DNA of 64,000 bases. It comes from Proteocatella sphenisci DSM 23131. GTDB lineage: Bacteria > Bacillota > Clostridia > Peptostreptococcales > Filifactoraceae. A program made the position numbers and the translations under genes. Location of the stretch: NCBI RefSeq assembly GCF_000423525.1, contig NZ_AUID01000012.1, positions 1-64,000 of the forward strand, written 5' to 3'. Numbering within the stretch: position 1 is the first letter of the stretch; every line of letters starts with the position of its first letter. The notes beneath the pieces are model-generated. The model saw only the letters and a program-made list of their open reading frames with translations. It did not search any database and was not told the DNA's origin. Below are positions 26,480-37,207 of the stretch, piece by piece.

Positions 26480-28534
26480 ATGAAAAACAAGAGAAAAAGC
26501 CTTATGTTTCAGATCCCTCTTAAGATTGGAGTTGTAGTATCTGTGGTTATGCTTGTTATATGCATCTCCCTTAACATCTTGCTAAACACCATAATTTCTG
26601 CAGATGTAAAGAGCGAGATAAGCTACATTGCAAAGCATAACGCAAATACAGCTCAGTCATATCTGGAAAACCTCCAGACTACTTCAAAAGCTCTTGCAAT
26701 GGAGGTAAACCGCTACAAGTCCCTGGACCGTGAATCCTCAGAAAAAATGCTTGAAAACTCACTTACTGGGATACTGCGTGATGAAAGAATTTTTTCTGCC
26801 TACTACGCATTTGAGCCTGACAAATTTTTTAAAGATACACCAGAAGGCCTTTCATACTATGCCTTTCGTGATGGTTCAAGCATAGTTATGGATATCTACA
26901 ATGACTACAGTACATATTCAAATGGAGATTATTATGCTCCCACAAAGGAAACTCTTTCCACCCACATCACAGAGCCTTACTCCTATGAGCTTTCCAACGG
27001 CGAAACCGTATGGCTTATCACTTTGAGCAACCCTGTACTGGATGAAAACGGGAATTTCATCGGAGTCGCCAACTGTGATATCCTTACAGAATCAATAAGC
27101 GGCCTGGAATATGACCGTGGTAACTATGATACTTCCTACAGCTATATCCTTACAAACGGAGACAGCTACATAGCCCACTCAGGAGACAGCTCAAAGGTCG
27201 GTACTGCCTATGAATCTACGGGAAAAGATGATTTTGTAAGCAATGCCTCAAAAAACGGAGAATTCATGATAGGTGAAGGAAACCAGTCCCTTGATGGAAA
27301 CAGAAAGACCTTTGTAGTCCACTCTCCTGTCAAAATAAGCGGATTTGACAAGTCATGGTCGAGCATTTTCGTAGTGGATAAAAGTGAATCTCTTGCCTCT
27401 GTAAGAAATATCACTTTCATAGTCATAGCCATTGCCCTGGCAGGACTTATAATCCTTACTTTCTTGACCCTTGCCATACTTAGAAAATCTCTTTCCCCGC
27501 TCCAGGATGTAATCCATATGGCTGAGCAAATGGGAAAAGGAAACCTGGATTTTCAAATTGATGAATCCAATATTCGAGAAGATGAGCTTGGTGATTTAAT
27601 GAAAATTTTCAGAACAACTTCTGAAAGCCTTCATGGATATATAAGCGACATATCATATATACTTGAGAACATATCCTCAGGAAACCTTCAACTTGAAGTA
27701 GAAAGTGAATACGAGGGTGATTTTCAAAAAATCAAAGATTCTCTTAACAATATAATTTATTCTCTAAATGATGTACTTTCTGAAATGCACCAGGCTTCAT
27801 CTCAGGTATCTCTGAGCTCTGATCAGGTTTCCAGCGCATCACAGTCCCTGGCTCAGGGAGCCACTGAGCAGGCAAGCTCTGTAGAGGAGCTCTCAGCGAC
27901 CATAGAGGACATTTCAGAAAAAGTAAGGACAAATGCAAAGAATGCTCAAAATGTGAGCAGGCAGGCTACTGAAATGGGCACAGAAATGGAAAGCAGCAAT
28001 GCTCAGGTTCAAAATCTGCTTGAAGCCATGAAGGCCATAGACAGCAAGTCCAATGAAATTGCACTCATTGTCAAGACTATAGAGGACATAACTTTCCAGA
28101 CCAACATACTGGCCCTAAACGCCGCAGTCGAAGCCGCTCGAGCTGGAAGTGCCGGCAGCGGATTTGCAGTAGTTGCAGATGAAGTCCGTAATCTTGCGGG
28201 CAAGAGTGCTCAGGCCGCAAGAAATATCGCTGAACTTATAGAATCTTCCGTTGAGCTAATAAAAGAAGGCTCCGACATGGCGGTAGAAACTGCAAATTCT
28301 GTCTCAAAAGTGGCCTTGGATTCTCAGGTAATTGTCGAAAACATCGACCTTATATCAGGCTACCTTCAGCAGGAATCGGTGGCTATATCACAGATAACTA
28401 CTGGTATGGACCAGATCTCTGCTGTAGTTCAGACAAACTCTGCCACCGCTGAGCAAAGCGCCGCAGCAAGCGAGGAGCTCTTTGGTCAGTCGCAGATTCT
28501 TGACAGCCTGATAGGCAAGTTCAATATAAAATAA
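26480..28534 (+). CDS. Methyl-accepting chemotaxis protein with Cache sensor
   Basis: This 684-residue chemoreceptor has a first membrane helix near 12-33, a large extracellular Cache-type sensor (about 35-300) with FIGVANCDI and similar PAS-fold strands, a second helix near 310-332, a HAMP linker (about 333-390) and a long cytoplasmic coiled coil. The signalling tip [21 protein letters not shown] lies near 535-555. No terminal CheR-binding pentapeptide is present. Cache domains often bind amino acids or organic acids; the ligand is unknown. The start ATG overlaps the stop of a three-codon reading frame whose ATG has the better-spaced AAAGGA site. Confidence 0.95.
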   Translation: MKNKRKSLMFQIPLKIGVVVSVVMLVICISLNILLNTIISADVKSEISYIAKHNANTAQSYLENLQTTSKALAMEVNRYKSLDRESSEKMLENSLTGILRDERIFSAYYAFEPDKFFKDTPEGLSYYAFRDGSSIVMDIYNDYSTYSNGDYYAPTKETLSTHITEPYSYELSNGETVWLITLSNPVLDENGNFIGVANCDILTESISGLEYDRGNYDTSYSYILTNGDSYIAHSGDSSKVGTAYESTGKDDFVSNASKNGEFMIGEGNQSLDGNRKTFVVHSPVKISGFDKSWSSIFVVDKSESLASVRNITFIVIAIALAGLIILTFLTLAILRKSLSPLQDVIHMAEQMGKGNLDFQIDESNIREDELGDLMKIFRTTSESLHGYISDISYILENISSGNLQLEVESEYEGDFQKIKDSLNNIIYSLNDVLSEMHQASSQVSLSSDQVSSASQSLAQGATEQASSVEELSATIEDISEKVRTNAKNAQNVSRQATEMGTEMESSNAQVQNLLEAMKAIDSKSNEIALIVKTIEDITFQTNILALNAAVEAARAGSAGSGFAVVADEVRNLAGKSAQAARNIAELIESSVELIKEGSDMAVETANSVSKVALDSQVIVENIDLISGYLQQESVAISQITTGMDQISAVVQTNSATAEQSAAASEELFGQSQILDSLIGKFNIK

Positions 28535-28560
28535 ATATATCCAATTTATGCACTTACGCA

Positions 28561-28612
28561 AAAAAGCAGGATGAAATCTGATTATTGATTCAGATTTCAT
28601 CCTGCTTTTTTT
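28561..28612. terminator. Strong bidirectional terminator
   Basis: A 21-base near-perfect inverted repeat (arm AAAAAGCAGGATGAAATCTG) with flanking A/T runs separates two convergent chemoreceptor genes. Confidence 0.85.
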
Positions 28613-28632
28613 GATTTCATATTATTTTAAAA

Positions 28633-30657
28633 CTAGTATTCGCTCTTTATCCTGAAAGTTGACACAAGCTCCCTCAGCATTTGTGCCTGTGCGGAAAGTT
28701 CTTCACTGGCTGCCGCACTTTCCTCAGCAGTTGCCGAGGTGTTTTGTACAACTGAGGAAATCTGTTCAACTCCCGAAGTTATCTTTTCTGCTTCCTGAGC
28801 CTGAAGCGCAGATGAATCTGCAATCCTTATTATCTCCCTGCCTACAGCCTCTGTTTTTTCAACCACGAGGCCCAGTGCTTCTGCCGTCTCATTGATTATG
28901 GATCTTCCTGAGGCTATTGCTGTCATAGAGCCTTCTATAAGCTCCGTTGTCTCTTGAGCTGCCAGAGCTGATTTCTGTGCAAGGTTTCTTACCTCATCAG
29001 CCACTACCGCAAACCCTTTTCCCGCAGCTCCTGCGCGCGCTGCCTCTATAGCCGCATTGAGTGCAAGTATATTGGTCTGGAATGCTATATCGTCTATGGT
29101 TTTGATTATTTTTCCAATCTCATCTGACTTTTGTGTAATTATCTCCATAGCATCTACGATTTCATTCATCTTGTAATTATTATCGTTAACTGCTTTTCCA
29201 GTTTCGATGCTCAGGCGGCTTGCTTCTAGCGTATTTTTACTGTTTTCAGAAATCTTGTCTGTTATCTCAACAAGGCTTGCAGTAAGCTCTTCCACTGATG
29301 ATGCCTGCTCCGTCGCTCCCTGACTTAGATTCTGTGCCCCTGCCGAAACCTGCTCTGATCCATTTGCAACCTGATCTGCCGCTATTCCAATCTGTGAAAG
29401 TGTAGAGCTAAGTGATTCAGATATATTTATAAGCGCTGACTTTATCTTTGCAAACTCCCCATTATATTCCTGTGTAAGGGTAAAATCCAGATTTCCACCT
29501 GCTACATCATCAAGCACAAGAGTTATCTCATCTATATATGCCACGTATTTTCTAAGTCTGTCTGTGGTATTTCTCACCCCATCTGCAATCAGGCCTACTT
29601 CGTCATTGGTAACTACATCTATTCTTACGTCGAGTTCTCCAGCTGCAATCTGCTCCACCCCTTTTGCAAGGCGCTTCATAGGAGTAGTTATGCTCTTTGC
29701 TATGAAATATGTTATAAGTGCGATTATCAATGTCCCCGCAAGCAGTATTATCATGGCTCTGGTATTAAGGCCATTGACAACTCTGTAGTGCTCTTCATCT
29801 GGGAGCCCCGTCAGTACGGTCCAGCCAGTATCTCCTACGGCCTTTGTAACACCATATACATCCGTTCCCTTAAATTCATAGCTGAAGTCGTTCTCTTCTC
29901 TTGATTTTAAGGCAGATGCGACATTTTCAGATATGTCCATTTCTTCAATCGATCTGTCTATCATTTCAGAATCCGGATGGTAAATTATCCTTCCGTCATC
30001 GGAAAAAAGAATAAAAAACCCTGTCTCTCCGAGCTTATATGTATTAAAATTTTCTCCAAGCGTATCGAGAAGAAGATCTATTCCGGCAAAGCCAACTACA
30101 TTTTTTGTTCCTGGTTCAAAAACCGGGGAAACAAGGCTCACAATAGTCTTTCCTGTAGATGTATCTTCATACGGCGGCACAAGCATTGTGGATCCGAGCT
30201 CTTTTACCTTGTACCACGGCCTGCTAGTCACGTCCCAGTCCTTATTTGCCACAAACCCATCATTTTGGATATACTGGCTGGTGTCTGCATCTGCATACCA
30301 TGTAAACAATACGTTATGTGTATCAAGTGAAGCCGAATCCTTCATATCATTAAGGACCTGTATGTATTCATCTCTTTCAGAAATACGGTCAGATGAGTCC
30401 GTTACCTTGGCGAAAAGCTTAGCGGCAAGGCTGTTTGCTGCCATCTGCTCTGATACCATGCGGTATTTATAGAAGAACGATTCAGTATCCTTTGCAGCAA
30501 GCTCAGATTTATCCTCTATCTGCTGATTGGTGAGTCCTTCGAGTGCACTTCCAGATTCTCTGAGGAGCACGCTTTGCATTATTATCAGAGTAATTATGAC
30601 AGGAATTAGTATCATTGCTATCATTTTAAAAAGTATGCTGCTTTTCTGTTTTTTCAA
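28633..30657 (-). CDS. Methyl-accepting chemotaxis protein with dCache sensor
   Basis: This 674-residue receptor has a first helix near 9-29 ([20 protein letters not shown]), a double-Cache extracellular domain (about 35-295) with [21 protein letters not shown] and [14 protein letters not shown] typical of dCache_1, a second helix near 300-320, HAMP, and a cytoplasmic hairpin with tip [21 protein letters not shown] near 530. It is convergent with the neighbouring receptor and similar in its signalling half, suggesting paralogy. Start is TTG at 30657 with GGAG 6 nucleotides upstream. Ligand unknown, possibly amino acids. Confidence 0.95.
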   Translation of the reverse strand: MKKQKSSILFKMIAMILIPVIITLIIMQSVLLRESGSALEGLTNQQIEDKSELAAKDTESFFYKYRMVSEQMAANSLAAKLFAKVTDSSDRISERDEYIQVLNDMKDSASLDTHNVLFTWYADADTSQYIQNDGFVANKDWDVTSRPWYKVKELGSTMLVPPYEDTSTGKTIVSLVSPVFEPGTKNVVGFAGIDLLLDTLGENFNTYKLGETGFFILFSDDGRIIYHPDSEMIDRSIEEMDISENVASALKSREENDFSYEFKGTDVYGVTKAVGDTGWTVLTGLPDEEHYRVVNGLNTRAMIILLAGTLIIALITYFIAKSITTPMKRLAKGVEQIAAGELDVRIDVVTNDEVGLIADGVRNTTDRLRKYVAYIDEITLVLDDVAGGNLDFTLTQEYNGEFAKIKSALINISESLSSTLSQIGIAADQVANGSEQVSAGAQNLSQGATEQASSVEELTASLVEITDKISENSKNTLEASRLSIETGKAVNDNNYKMNEIVDAMEIITQKSDEIGKIIKTIDDIAFQTNILALNAAIEAARAGAAGKGFAVVADEVRNLAQKSALAAQETTELIEGSMTAIASGRSIINETAEALGLVVEKTEAVGREIIRIADSSALQAQEAEKITSGVEQISSVVQNTSATAEESAAASEELSAQAQMLRELVSTFRIKSEY

Positions 30658-30984
30658 TTTTTTCTCCTTTTTTATAATTGCTATATTTGCAATATTTGCT
30701 ATTCCTCATTATACAATAATAACAAGAAGGAAATCAATATCGATAATTCAATTTTTTGATTTATTTCCGTTTAGATTATTCATTTATGCAGGATTTATTT
30801 CGTCTTATTCGAACTTTTTTAGATGACATTCCTGTATACATCCGGTTTAAAGTCTTGTATACTCCACTTTTCATAATACAATGTATTATTTTGAAATTTT
30901 AGCTTTATTTACATCTTGAAGGATGATATAATGATTACTGTCATAATATGAAATTATGAAAATATTATTCAAAGGAGATTTTTT
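30658..30984. promoter_or_regulatory. Divergent intergenic region with promoters
   Basis: This AT-rich gap separates the divergent receptor and symporter genes. On the minus strand TTGATT (30737-30732), 18 bases and TATAAT (30713-30708) form a promoter for the receptor. On the plus strand an extended -10 TGATATAAT (30924-30932) lies about 50 bases before the symporter ATG, with a weak -35. I see no gene or riboswitch here. Confidence 0.5.
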
Positions 30985-32382
30985 ATGGAATTATTAAACA
31001 GTATAATTGGAACTATTAATGATTATATGTATGGTTATATACTTGTAGGCCTTCTTGTGGTCGTTGGTATTTACTTTACTTTGAGGACTGGCTTCGTTCA
31101 GTTCAGGCTTTTTCCCGATGGATTAAAGCAAATTATGGAAAAAAATGAAAATAAATCTGCAATGTCATCCTTCCAGGCTCTCATGATATCTACGGCTTCA
31201 CGCGTGGGTATTGGAAATATAGCCGGCGTTGCAACTGCTATTTCCGCGGGTGGTCCTGGCGCTGTATTTTGGATGTGGCTTATTGCAGTACTTGGATCTG
31301 CATCTGCCTTTGTTGAAAGTACTCTGGCTCAGGTTTACAAGGTGAAGCATGGAGAGGAATTTCGTGGGGGACCTTCTTATTACATCCAGAAAGCTCTTGG
31401 ACAGAGATGGCTTGGAATAATATTCTCAATTTCTCTTATAGCATGTTTCGCTTATGGATTTAATACACTTCAGGCAAATAACATAGTTTCTGCTTTATCA
31501 TACTATTTTGGAGGCGAATATCCGAGCATTGCAATTCCAGCAATGATAGGCCTCGTACTTGCCGGTTTTACAGGATATATAATATTTAAAGGACAAAAAT
31601 ATATAGCGTTTATATCTTCTATACTTGTTCCCGTTATGGCTTTGTTTTATATGGCACTTGGATTTTATATAATAGTAAAGAATATCGGTATACTTCCAGC
31701 TACAATTGCAATGATTTTCAAGAGTGCATTTGATTTTGAAAGTTTTTCGGGAGGCCTTATGGGGTCTGCTATACTTTGGGGAATAAAGCGTGGTCTTTTC
31801 TCTAATGAAGCCGGTATGGGTAGCGCTCCCAATGCTGCTGCAGCTGCGCAGGTTTCTCACCCCGCAAAGCAGGGCCTTGTTCAGATGATATCTGTATTCA
31901 TAGATACACTGCTTATCTGCAGCACATCTGCCTTTATCATACTTCTTTCTGGAGTAGATTATACTGCACTCAAAGCCATGCCTCTTGTTCAGCAGGCGGT
32001 GTCTTCTCAAGTTGGAGAGTGGGGAATCACATTTATTACAATTTCTGTGTTCTTGTTTGCATTCAGTTCGATTATAGGAAACTATTATTATACTGAATCT
32101 AATGTAATGTTTATACAAAACAGACCTGACGGATCACTTACGATTTTTAGAATTACGTGTATAATCGCTGTCTTCCTTGGAAGTATAGCTGGATACGATC
32201 TTGCGTGGAATATTGCTGACGTTCTCATGGGAGTTATGGCCCTTATAAATATAACTGCCATACTTCTGCTTGGAAATACAGCTGTTCTTGTCCTCAAGGA
32301 TTACTCTGACCAGAGAAAAGCTGGAAAAGATCCTGTGTTTTCTGCAAAGGCTGTTGGCATAAAAAATACTGATGTATGGTAG
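30985..32382 (+). CDS. Sodium:alanine/glycine symporter (AGCS family)
   Basis: This 465-residue membrane protein has about 10-11 helices and matches the AGCS family. Family blocks are FRLFPDGLKQI near 40, the signature SSFQALMISTASRVGIGNIAGVA near 60-82, GGPGAVFWMWL near 88 and GLFSNEAGMGSAPNAAAAA near 270. It would import alanine or glycine with sodium. A GGAG site precedes the ATG by 7 bases. Amino-acid uptake fits the adjacent isoaspartyl dipeptidase and chemoreceptors and a peptide-fermenting lifestyle, but substrate is inferred. Confidence 0.93.
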   Translation: MELLNSIIGTINDYMYGYILVGLLVVVGIYFTLRTGFVQFRLFPDGLKQIMEKNENKSAMSSFQALMISTASRVGIGNIAGVATAISAGGPGAVFWMWLIAVLGSASAFVESTLAQVYKVKHGEEFRGGPSYYIQKALGQRWLGIIFSISLIACFAYGFNTLQANNIVSALSYYFGGEYPSIAIPAMIGLVLAGFTGYIIFKGQKYIAFISSILVPVMALFYMALGFYIIVKNIGILPATIAMIFKSAFDFESFSGGLMGSAILWGIKRGLFSNEAGMGSAPNAAAAAQVSHPAKQGLVQMISVFIDTLLICSTSAFIILLSGVDYTALKAMPLVQQAVSSQVGEWGITFITISVFLFAFSSIIGNYYYTESNVMFIQNRPDGSLTIFRITCIIAVFLGSIAGYDLAWNIADVLMGVMALINITAILLLGNTAVLVLKDYSDQRKAGKDPVFSAKAVGIKNTDVW

Positions 32383-32407
32383 GATGATTGATTATTAATT
32401 AAATTTA

Positions 32408-32447
32408 TAGATCCCCTGAAGAATACTTTAGGGGATCTATTTTATTT
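32408..32447 (+). terminator. Terminator after the symporter gene
   Basis: Hairpin TAGATCCCCTGAA ... TTTAGGGGATCTA followed by ATTTTATTT lies 25 bases after the symporter stop. Confidence 0.75.
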
Positions 32448-32475
32448 AAATATTAAAATCATTTACAAATAAGCT

Positions 32476-33645
32476 TTATTCAAAAGTTCCTCTTACTGTT
32501 ACCGCTTTGTCCATTACCATGATTCTTCCTTTTGATATCACTGTTTCTATATCAAATGTATCTGCATTAACAAGCACTATGTCTGCATCAAATCCTTCTA
32601 TTATTGAACCTTTTCCTCTGAGCCTGTATATGGCTGCCGGATTTGATGTGACCGTCATAACTGCATATTCAACAGGGACCTTATCTACAAGTATTGCATC
32701 TTGAATCTCTTTGTAAAGTGATGTTACTTTTCCTACACTTATTCCTACTACTCTTCCCTGTTCGTCAAATTCAGGAAGAGAGCCTTGGCCGTCTGAAGAC
32801 ATGGTGACATTTTCAACGGGAACGCCCTCTTCAATAAGTATCTTGAGAGCAGATGAACACTTTACTTCTCCTTCTTCAAAAAATCGAGGGATACTGCTTG
32901 TAGTCAGGTCTATTATCCCTCCTGTTTTTGCATATTCTATACCTTTTTCGAATAAAAATTCATTTCGATTCATATGAGTGGGTATTATGTTTTTTATTGG
33001 TATCTCTGTATTTTCAACGATCTGTTCTAATATATCTATCATTCTTGGAGAATCTCCAACATGAAAGTTTACAGTTCCAGCTTTTTTACTGAGCATTCCG
33101 CCAATCCTGGCTTCAGATATTATGCGAGTTATTTCTTCAAATGAGGGCTGAGAACATCTGTGGTCTGAAATTGCAATCTCGCCTACTCCTATAATCTTGT
33201 CTATAAAGACTATATCATCTGTTATTGATCCAGTCAGAGTTAATACCGGCACCTGATATGAACCTGTATTAACAAAAGTCGTTATTCCTTCTTCTTCAAG
33301 TGCTTTTGCCTTTGCAAGCAAATTTGCCATGCTTCTTGTGGTTCCATCTGTTCCAAGACACCCAATTACAGTCGTTACCCCTCCTTGAGTTATATCACTG
33401 ATCATTATTTCCGGAGTTCTGGTGTTAAACCCGCCTTCTCCTCCTCCACCCGCTATATGAACATGTGAATCTATAAATCCAGGAAATAAGATTTTACCTG
33501 TGGCATCTATTTCTGTATATTCGACAGATCCACTCAGCTCCACAACTTCACTGATTTTGCAAATTTTATCTGCTGTCAGCAATACATCTCGCCTTCCCAG
33601 ATATTTTGGAGCGTACACTTCTGCATTCTTTATCAATGTTATCAT
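32476..33645 (-). CDS. iadA: Isoaspartyl (beta-aspartyl) dipeptidase
   Basis: This 389-residue amidohydrolase cleaves iso-aspartyl dipeptides, products of damaged asparagine/aspartate residues. It has the metal motif GFIDSHVHIAGGGGEGG near residue 57-73, characteristic of IadA, the central lysine region near 160 (bridging carboxylated lysine), HMNRNEFLF near 225, and SSDGQGSLPEFDE near 285 with the catalytic aspartate. Length matches the E. coli enzyme (390). A GGAGG site precedes the ATG. It stands alone, convergent with the symporter gene. Confidence 0.95.
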   Translation of the reverse strand: MITLIKNAEVYAPKYLGRRDVLLTADKICKISEVVELSGSVEYTEIDATGKILFPGFIDSHVHIAGGGGEGGFNTRTPEIMISDITQGGVTTVIGCLGTDGTTRSMANLLAKAKALEEEGITTFVNTGSYQVPVLTLTGSITDDIVFIDKIIGVGEIAISDHRCSQPSFEEITRIISEARIGGMLSKKAGTVNFHVGDSPRMIDILEQIVENTEIPIKNIIPTHMNRNEFLFEKGIEYAKTGGIIDLTTSSIPRFFEEGEVKCSSALKILIEEGVPVENVTMSSDGQGSLPEFDEQGRVVGISVGKVTSLYKEIQDAILVDKVPVEYAVMTVTSNPAAIYRLRGKGSIIEGFDADIVLVNADTFDIETVISKGRIMVMDKAVTVRGTFE

Positions 33646-33685
33646 AACTACCTCCTGTTTAGTCTTTAAATCCGCTTTTAAAAAA

Positions 33686-34501
33686 TTAAGCCGTTTTCTT
33701 AATACTCAGGTTGCCCTTAGCGCTTCTTATTTCAAACTTCGATTCCACCTTTTTATATATTCCATAATGCGACCTTGAGATAAGTGGGAAATCACACAAA
33801 AAACGTCCTTCTCCTATTTTGTAATCCACTTTAAACCCATTGTTTTCTGGTATCTGTATGGTGGTATTTCCTGTGTTCGTTCTTATTTCAATATCATCTG
33901 GTCTGGAATCCATCTCTATATTTATATGCCCAGAGTCTTCTTGAATCTTTATGTCTTCAATATCACCTGAAATATTTACATTTCCTTTTTTTGAAGATAC
34001 CACAAGATTTTCCACATGATCAGAAGCTACACTTATATAGGCTTCATCAGTCATTATTTTTATCAGATTTATATCTTCCTTTATACCTTGTGGTATTTTA
34101 AGATAGAGTGTCTTGTTATTTAAATTTTTTAAATTGTTTTCACTAGTATTTCCATTATATCTTATTATCAGCTTTCCATTTTTTGAAAGAAATTTTATTC
34201 TATCTATGTCCGATAAATCTTCTTTATATGCTTCATCAACAACGATATAATCTCCTTCATATTCTGAGATTTCTATATTTCCCCATGCCCATATAACATC
34301 TATCTGTTTTATATGGCCAGACGGAATTTGTGCCTCACCTGTGGAGTATTCTTTAAGCTCTCCAAAAAAAGTATAGGGGTCCATACCAGCAGTTCCCAAT
34401 TTGAAAAAACCGTTTCCTCTGTCCCACACCGAAAGCGCCGCACCTGCTATTAAGATTATAACCACTATTTTTAAAATAAATGCTCGTCCTGCCTTCATCA
34501 T
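33686..34501 (-). CDS. Membrane-anchored DUF4097-type beta-helix protein
   Basis: This 271-residue protein has one N-terminal helix (about 8-26, FILKIVVIILIAGAALSVW) and an extracytoplasmic domain of repeating short strands such as NVNISGDIEDIKIQEDSGHINIEM and IEIRTNTGNTTIQIPE, the pattern of DUF4097 (putative adhesin-like beta-solenoid). Function is unknown; relatives are often linked to envelope stress regulators. Either of two consecutive ATGs may be used (34501 or 34498; GGTGG just upstream). It lies upstream of iadA with a 40-base gap, so they may be co-transcribed. Confidence 0.78.
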   Translation of the reverse strand: MMKAGRAFILKIVVIILIAGAALSVWDRGNGFFKLGTAGMDPYTFFGELKEYSTGEAQIPSGHIKQIDVIWAWGNIEISEYEGDYIVVDEAYKEDLSDIDRIKFLSKNGKLIIRYNGNTSENNLKNLNNKTLYLKIPQGIKEDINLIKIMTDEAYISVASDHVENLVVSSKKGNVNISGDIEDIKIQEDSGHINIEMDSRPDDIEIRTNTGNTTIQIPENNGFKVDYKIGEGRFLCDFPLISRSHYGIYKKVESKFEIRSAKGNLSIKKTA

Positions 34502-34715
34502 TCACCACCCATCGCCATTTTTTAACTATTCAAACTATTCCATTATGATTATTATACTATAACCTTACATAAAAATGTCAATATCTATGGAATATTGTTA
34601 ACTTTTTACTTTTTAATTTATTAATTTTAAACTAATTAACTGGAAGTATGTTTATATAAATGTTACAATTAATAATATATATACAATACTTAAACAAAAG
34701 AAGGGGTTACATATA

Positions 34716-37193
34716 ATGTTCTTTAAAAAAAACAATCTATTTAAATCAAGCACCAACATATCTGTAAGTAGTGAAATCACTCCAAAAAGAATCTCTATTT
34801 CCGAGAAAAATCTAGATATACTTCAGGAAATGAATCGTTCAAAGATGATTTCAAGACTTACCAATCAGGTTGAAGAAACAGCTGTCGTAGCAGACGGCTT
34901 GATTGCATCCACAAAAGGCATCAACCACTCTATCGAGGAGCAGATGGAAATTATAGACAATGTCGTAGATGAAATTACAAGCTATTCTTCACTGGCCGAA
35001 GAAGTCTTTACTAGTATTGAAAGCTCCAAAGAAATAGCTGAAAAAACTGTCGAAAACGCAAACGAAGGTACTAATGCTGTGGGAAATGTACTTGGATCAA
35101 TGGATGAAATAGAAAATGTTGTAAATGATGTAAGAAAGTCTGTAAACGAACTTTTTGAAAAATCAAAGAATATAGACGACCTTCTCAATATAATAAAAGG
35201 CATAGCAACCAGTACGAACCTTCTTTCCCTTAACGCTGCCATAGAAGCTGCCCATGCTGGCGCTGCAGGAAAAGGATTTGCAGTCGTTGCAGGTGAGGTG
35301 AAAATGCTTGCGGACAGAAGTATGGAATCCGTGGCCCATATAGATAATATCCTTAATGAAATTAAGCAGAGCATAGGCAATACATCAGACCTTATGCTCT
35401 CTGCAATAGACAAGGTAAATGATGGAAAACAGATATCTGAAGCTACAAAACAGGTCTTTGAAACCATTATAGATTCAGCAAGAGAAAATCTTAATGTGTC
35501 ATCTGAAATAAGCACAGCCATATCAAGACAGACAGATTCCCTTGAATCAGTTATATTTTCTACTCAAAAAATGAGCCAGAGTTTTTCTCAGCTCATAAAA
35601 ACAGTAGAGCTTACTATACTTAACACTGAGCTTACAAGCACAGCGCTGAGCAGACTAAATAACATATCCACTTCTATACAGGGGTCTCAAAAACTTATAT
35701 CTTCAAATGATTTAAGCAGTGAGGTTTCGGAATCACTTGTACTCAAGTGCTGTGAACCTTATGGTTTGTCTATTGTTGACCCAATGATCAGCTCTGACCT
35801 GGTGGATTCCAGCACATTGTACAATATCCACGGAACACTTATAAATATAGATATCAATGGAAAAGTCTCTCCTGGCATAGCCAAATTCTGGCATGTAAAA
35901 GACGACCAGCTTACCTGGGAATTCCAGATAAGAAAGGGCATTAAATTCCACAATGGAGACGTGCTGACAGCAGCAGATGTGAAGTTTTCCTATGAGAGAC
36001 TACTCAGCAAGGCGCTTGATGCCAATTCTGCATGGATACTTATGGATATAGAAGGTGCAAACGAATATCATAAGGGACAGGTTAAATCTGTAGATGGTAT
36101 CAAAGTTGTAAATTCCCATACCCTTACTATAAAGCTAACGAGCCCATATACAGGATTTCTTCTTAATCTGGGCCAGCCTGCTTCTGCCGTTATTTCAGCA
36201 CGTGCCTTTGAAAAAGAAAGTCAACTTTCAGGCTGCGGACCCTACAAGCTTACCAAAAACTCTAACGACGAAATGATACTGCAAGCCTTTGATGAATGTT
36301 ATTCTGGCGCTCCATATATTCCAAAAGTTAAGATTTCAACTAATGATGCAAATCGTGTTCAAAGAGTCATAGATGGAGAACTTGATTTCATAAGGATAGA
36401 AGACGGTATGTCATATCAGGCTGCAAAAAAAGCAAACCTGGAGATCCAGCAATTGGATATGCTCTCTGTTTACTACTTAGGATTCAATTTCAAGTCAAAT
36501 CACCCTGCTGTTCACTCCAAACTTGTAAGACAGGCTGTAAATCTTGCAATTAATAAGGACCAGATTGTAAAAGAAGTGCTAATGAATTACGGTTCCATAG
36601 CTGCTTCTCCACTTCCTCCTTCTATGCTTGAAGATAGCCACATATCTCCTTATCCTCATAATATTCAAAGAGCTAAAGAGCTTATACGTGCAAGTGGTGT
36701 GAGTAACCTTACCCTTAACCTCTATACCAGAGATGACGGAGGAAACGGACTCTTTAAGAGAACTGAAAAACTTGTGGTCGAAGATTTAAAGGCGGCTGGA
36801 TTTAATATAAATCTGCACAGCATCCCATCTGCGGAATTTATAAGGACTCGCGCATATGAAAAATCAGATGTCTTTATATCAAGATGGACTGCTGACACAG
36901 GAGATCAGGACAATTTCTTAAGACCTAACCTGACAAAGGACAGCAACGACAACTTCTGCGCTTACCATAATCCCGAAGTAGTTCAGCTTCTTGAAGATGC
37001 TAAGCAAATGGTCAATCCAACAAAAAGAGCGAAAATGTACAATGAACTTGCTGAGATTATTCACGAAGATGCCCCATGGGCATTCCTATTTCATCCCAAA
37101 AATGGAATAGCACATAAAAAGAACATAGGCGGTGCAAATCTCAATGCTATATCAATAATCAGATATGATCAATTCTTTATAAAAAATATTTAG
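34716..37193 (+). CDS. Soluble chemoreceptor-like protein fused to a family 5 solute-binding domain
   Basis: This 825-residue protein joins two parts not normally found together. Residues about 30-330 form a chemoreceptor signalling hairpin with tip [20 protein letters not shown] near 168-190 and GFAVVAGEV after it (ADEV and AAR are usual). Residues about 340-825 form an SBP_bac_5 domain, as in dipeptide/oligopeptide-binding proteins, with [20 protein letters not shown] near 405 and [15 protein letters not shown] near 605. There is no signal peptide or membrane helix, so it should be cytosolic. A cytosolic SBP_5 domain has precedent in the regulator SgrR. It begins a three-gene operon with two AraC-type proteins, facing the bai operon. 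Ligand unknown; sensing role inferred. Confidence 0.9.
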   Translation: MFFKKNNLFKSSTNISVSSEITPKRISISEKNLDILQEMNRSKMISRLTNQVEETAVVADGLIASTKGINHSIEEQMEIIDNVVDEITSYSSLAEEVFTSIESSKEIAEKTVENANEGTNAVGNVLGSMDEIENVVNDVRKSVNELFEKSKNIDDLLNIIKGIATSTNLLSLNAAIEAAHAGAAGKGFAVVAGEVKMLADRSMESVAHIDNILNEIKQSIGNTSDLMLSAIDKVNDGKQISEATKQVFETIIDSARENLNVSSEISTAISRQTDSLESVIFSTQKMSQSFSQLIKTVELTILNTELTSTALSRLNNISTSIQGSQKLISSNDLSSEVSESLVLKCCEPYGLSIVDPMISSDLVDSSTLYNIHGTLINIDINGKVSPGIAKFWHVKDDQLTWEFQIRKGIKFHNGDVLTAADVKFSYERLLSKALDANSAWILMDIEGANEYHKGQVKSVDGIKVVNSHTLTIKLTSPYTGFLLNLGQPASAVISARAFEKESQLSGCGPYKLTKNSNDEMILQAFDECYSGAPYIPKVKISTNDANRVQRVIDGELDFIRIEDGMSYQAAKKANLEIQQLDMLSVYYLGFNFKSNHPAVHSKLVRQAVNLAINKDQIVKEVLMNYGSIAASPLPPSMLEDSHISPYPHNIQRAKELIRASGVSNLTLNLYTRDDGGNGLFKRTEKLVVEDLKAAGFNINLHSIPSAEFIRTRAYEKSDVFISRWTADTGDQDNFLRPNLTKDSNDNFCAYHNPEVVQLLEDAKQMVNPTKRAKMYNELAEIIHEDAPWAFLFHPKNGIAHKKNIGGANLNAISIIRYDQFFIKNI

Positions 37194-37207
37194 AAGGAGA
37201 GTATCTT

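Noticed and set aside
31498-32118. 206-residue minus-strand frame inside the symporter gene
   Set aside because: It is the antisense shadow of a clear AGCS gene, rich in Cys/Tyr/Arg without family motifs or a ribosome binding site.
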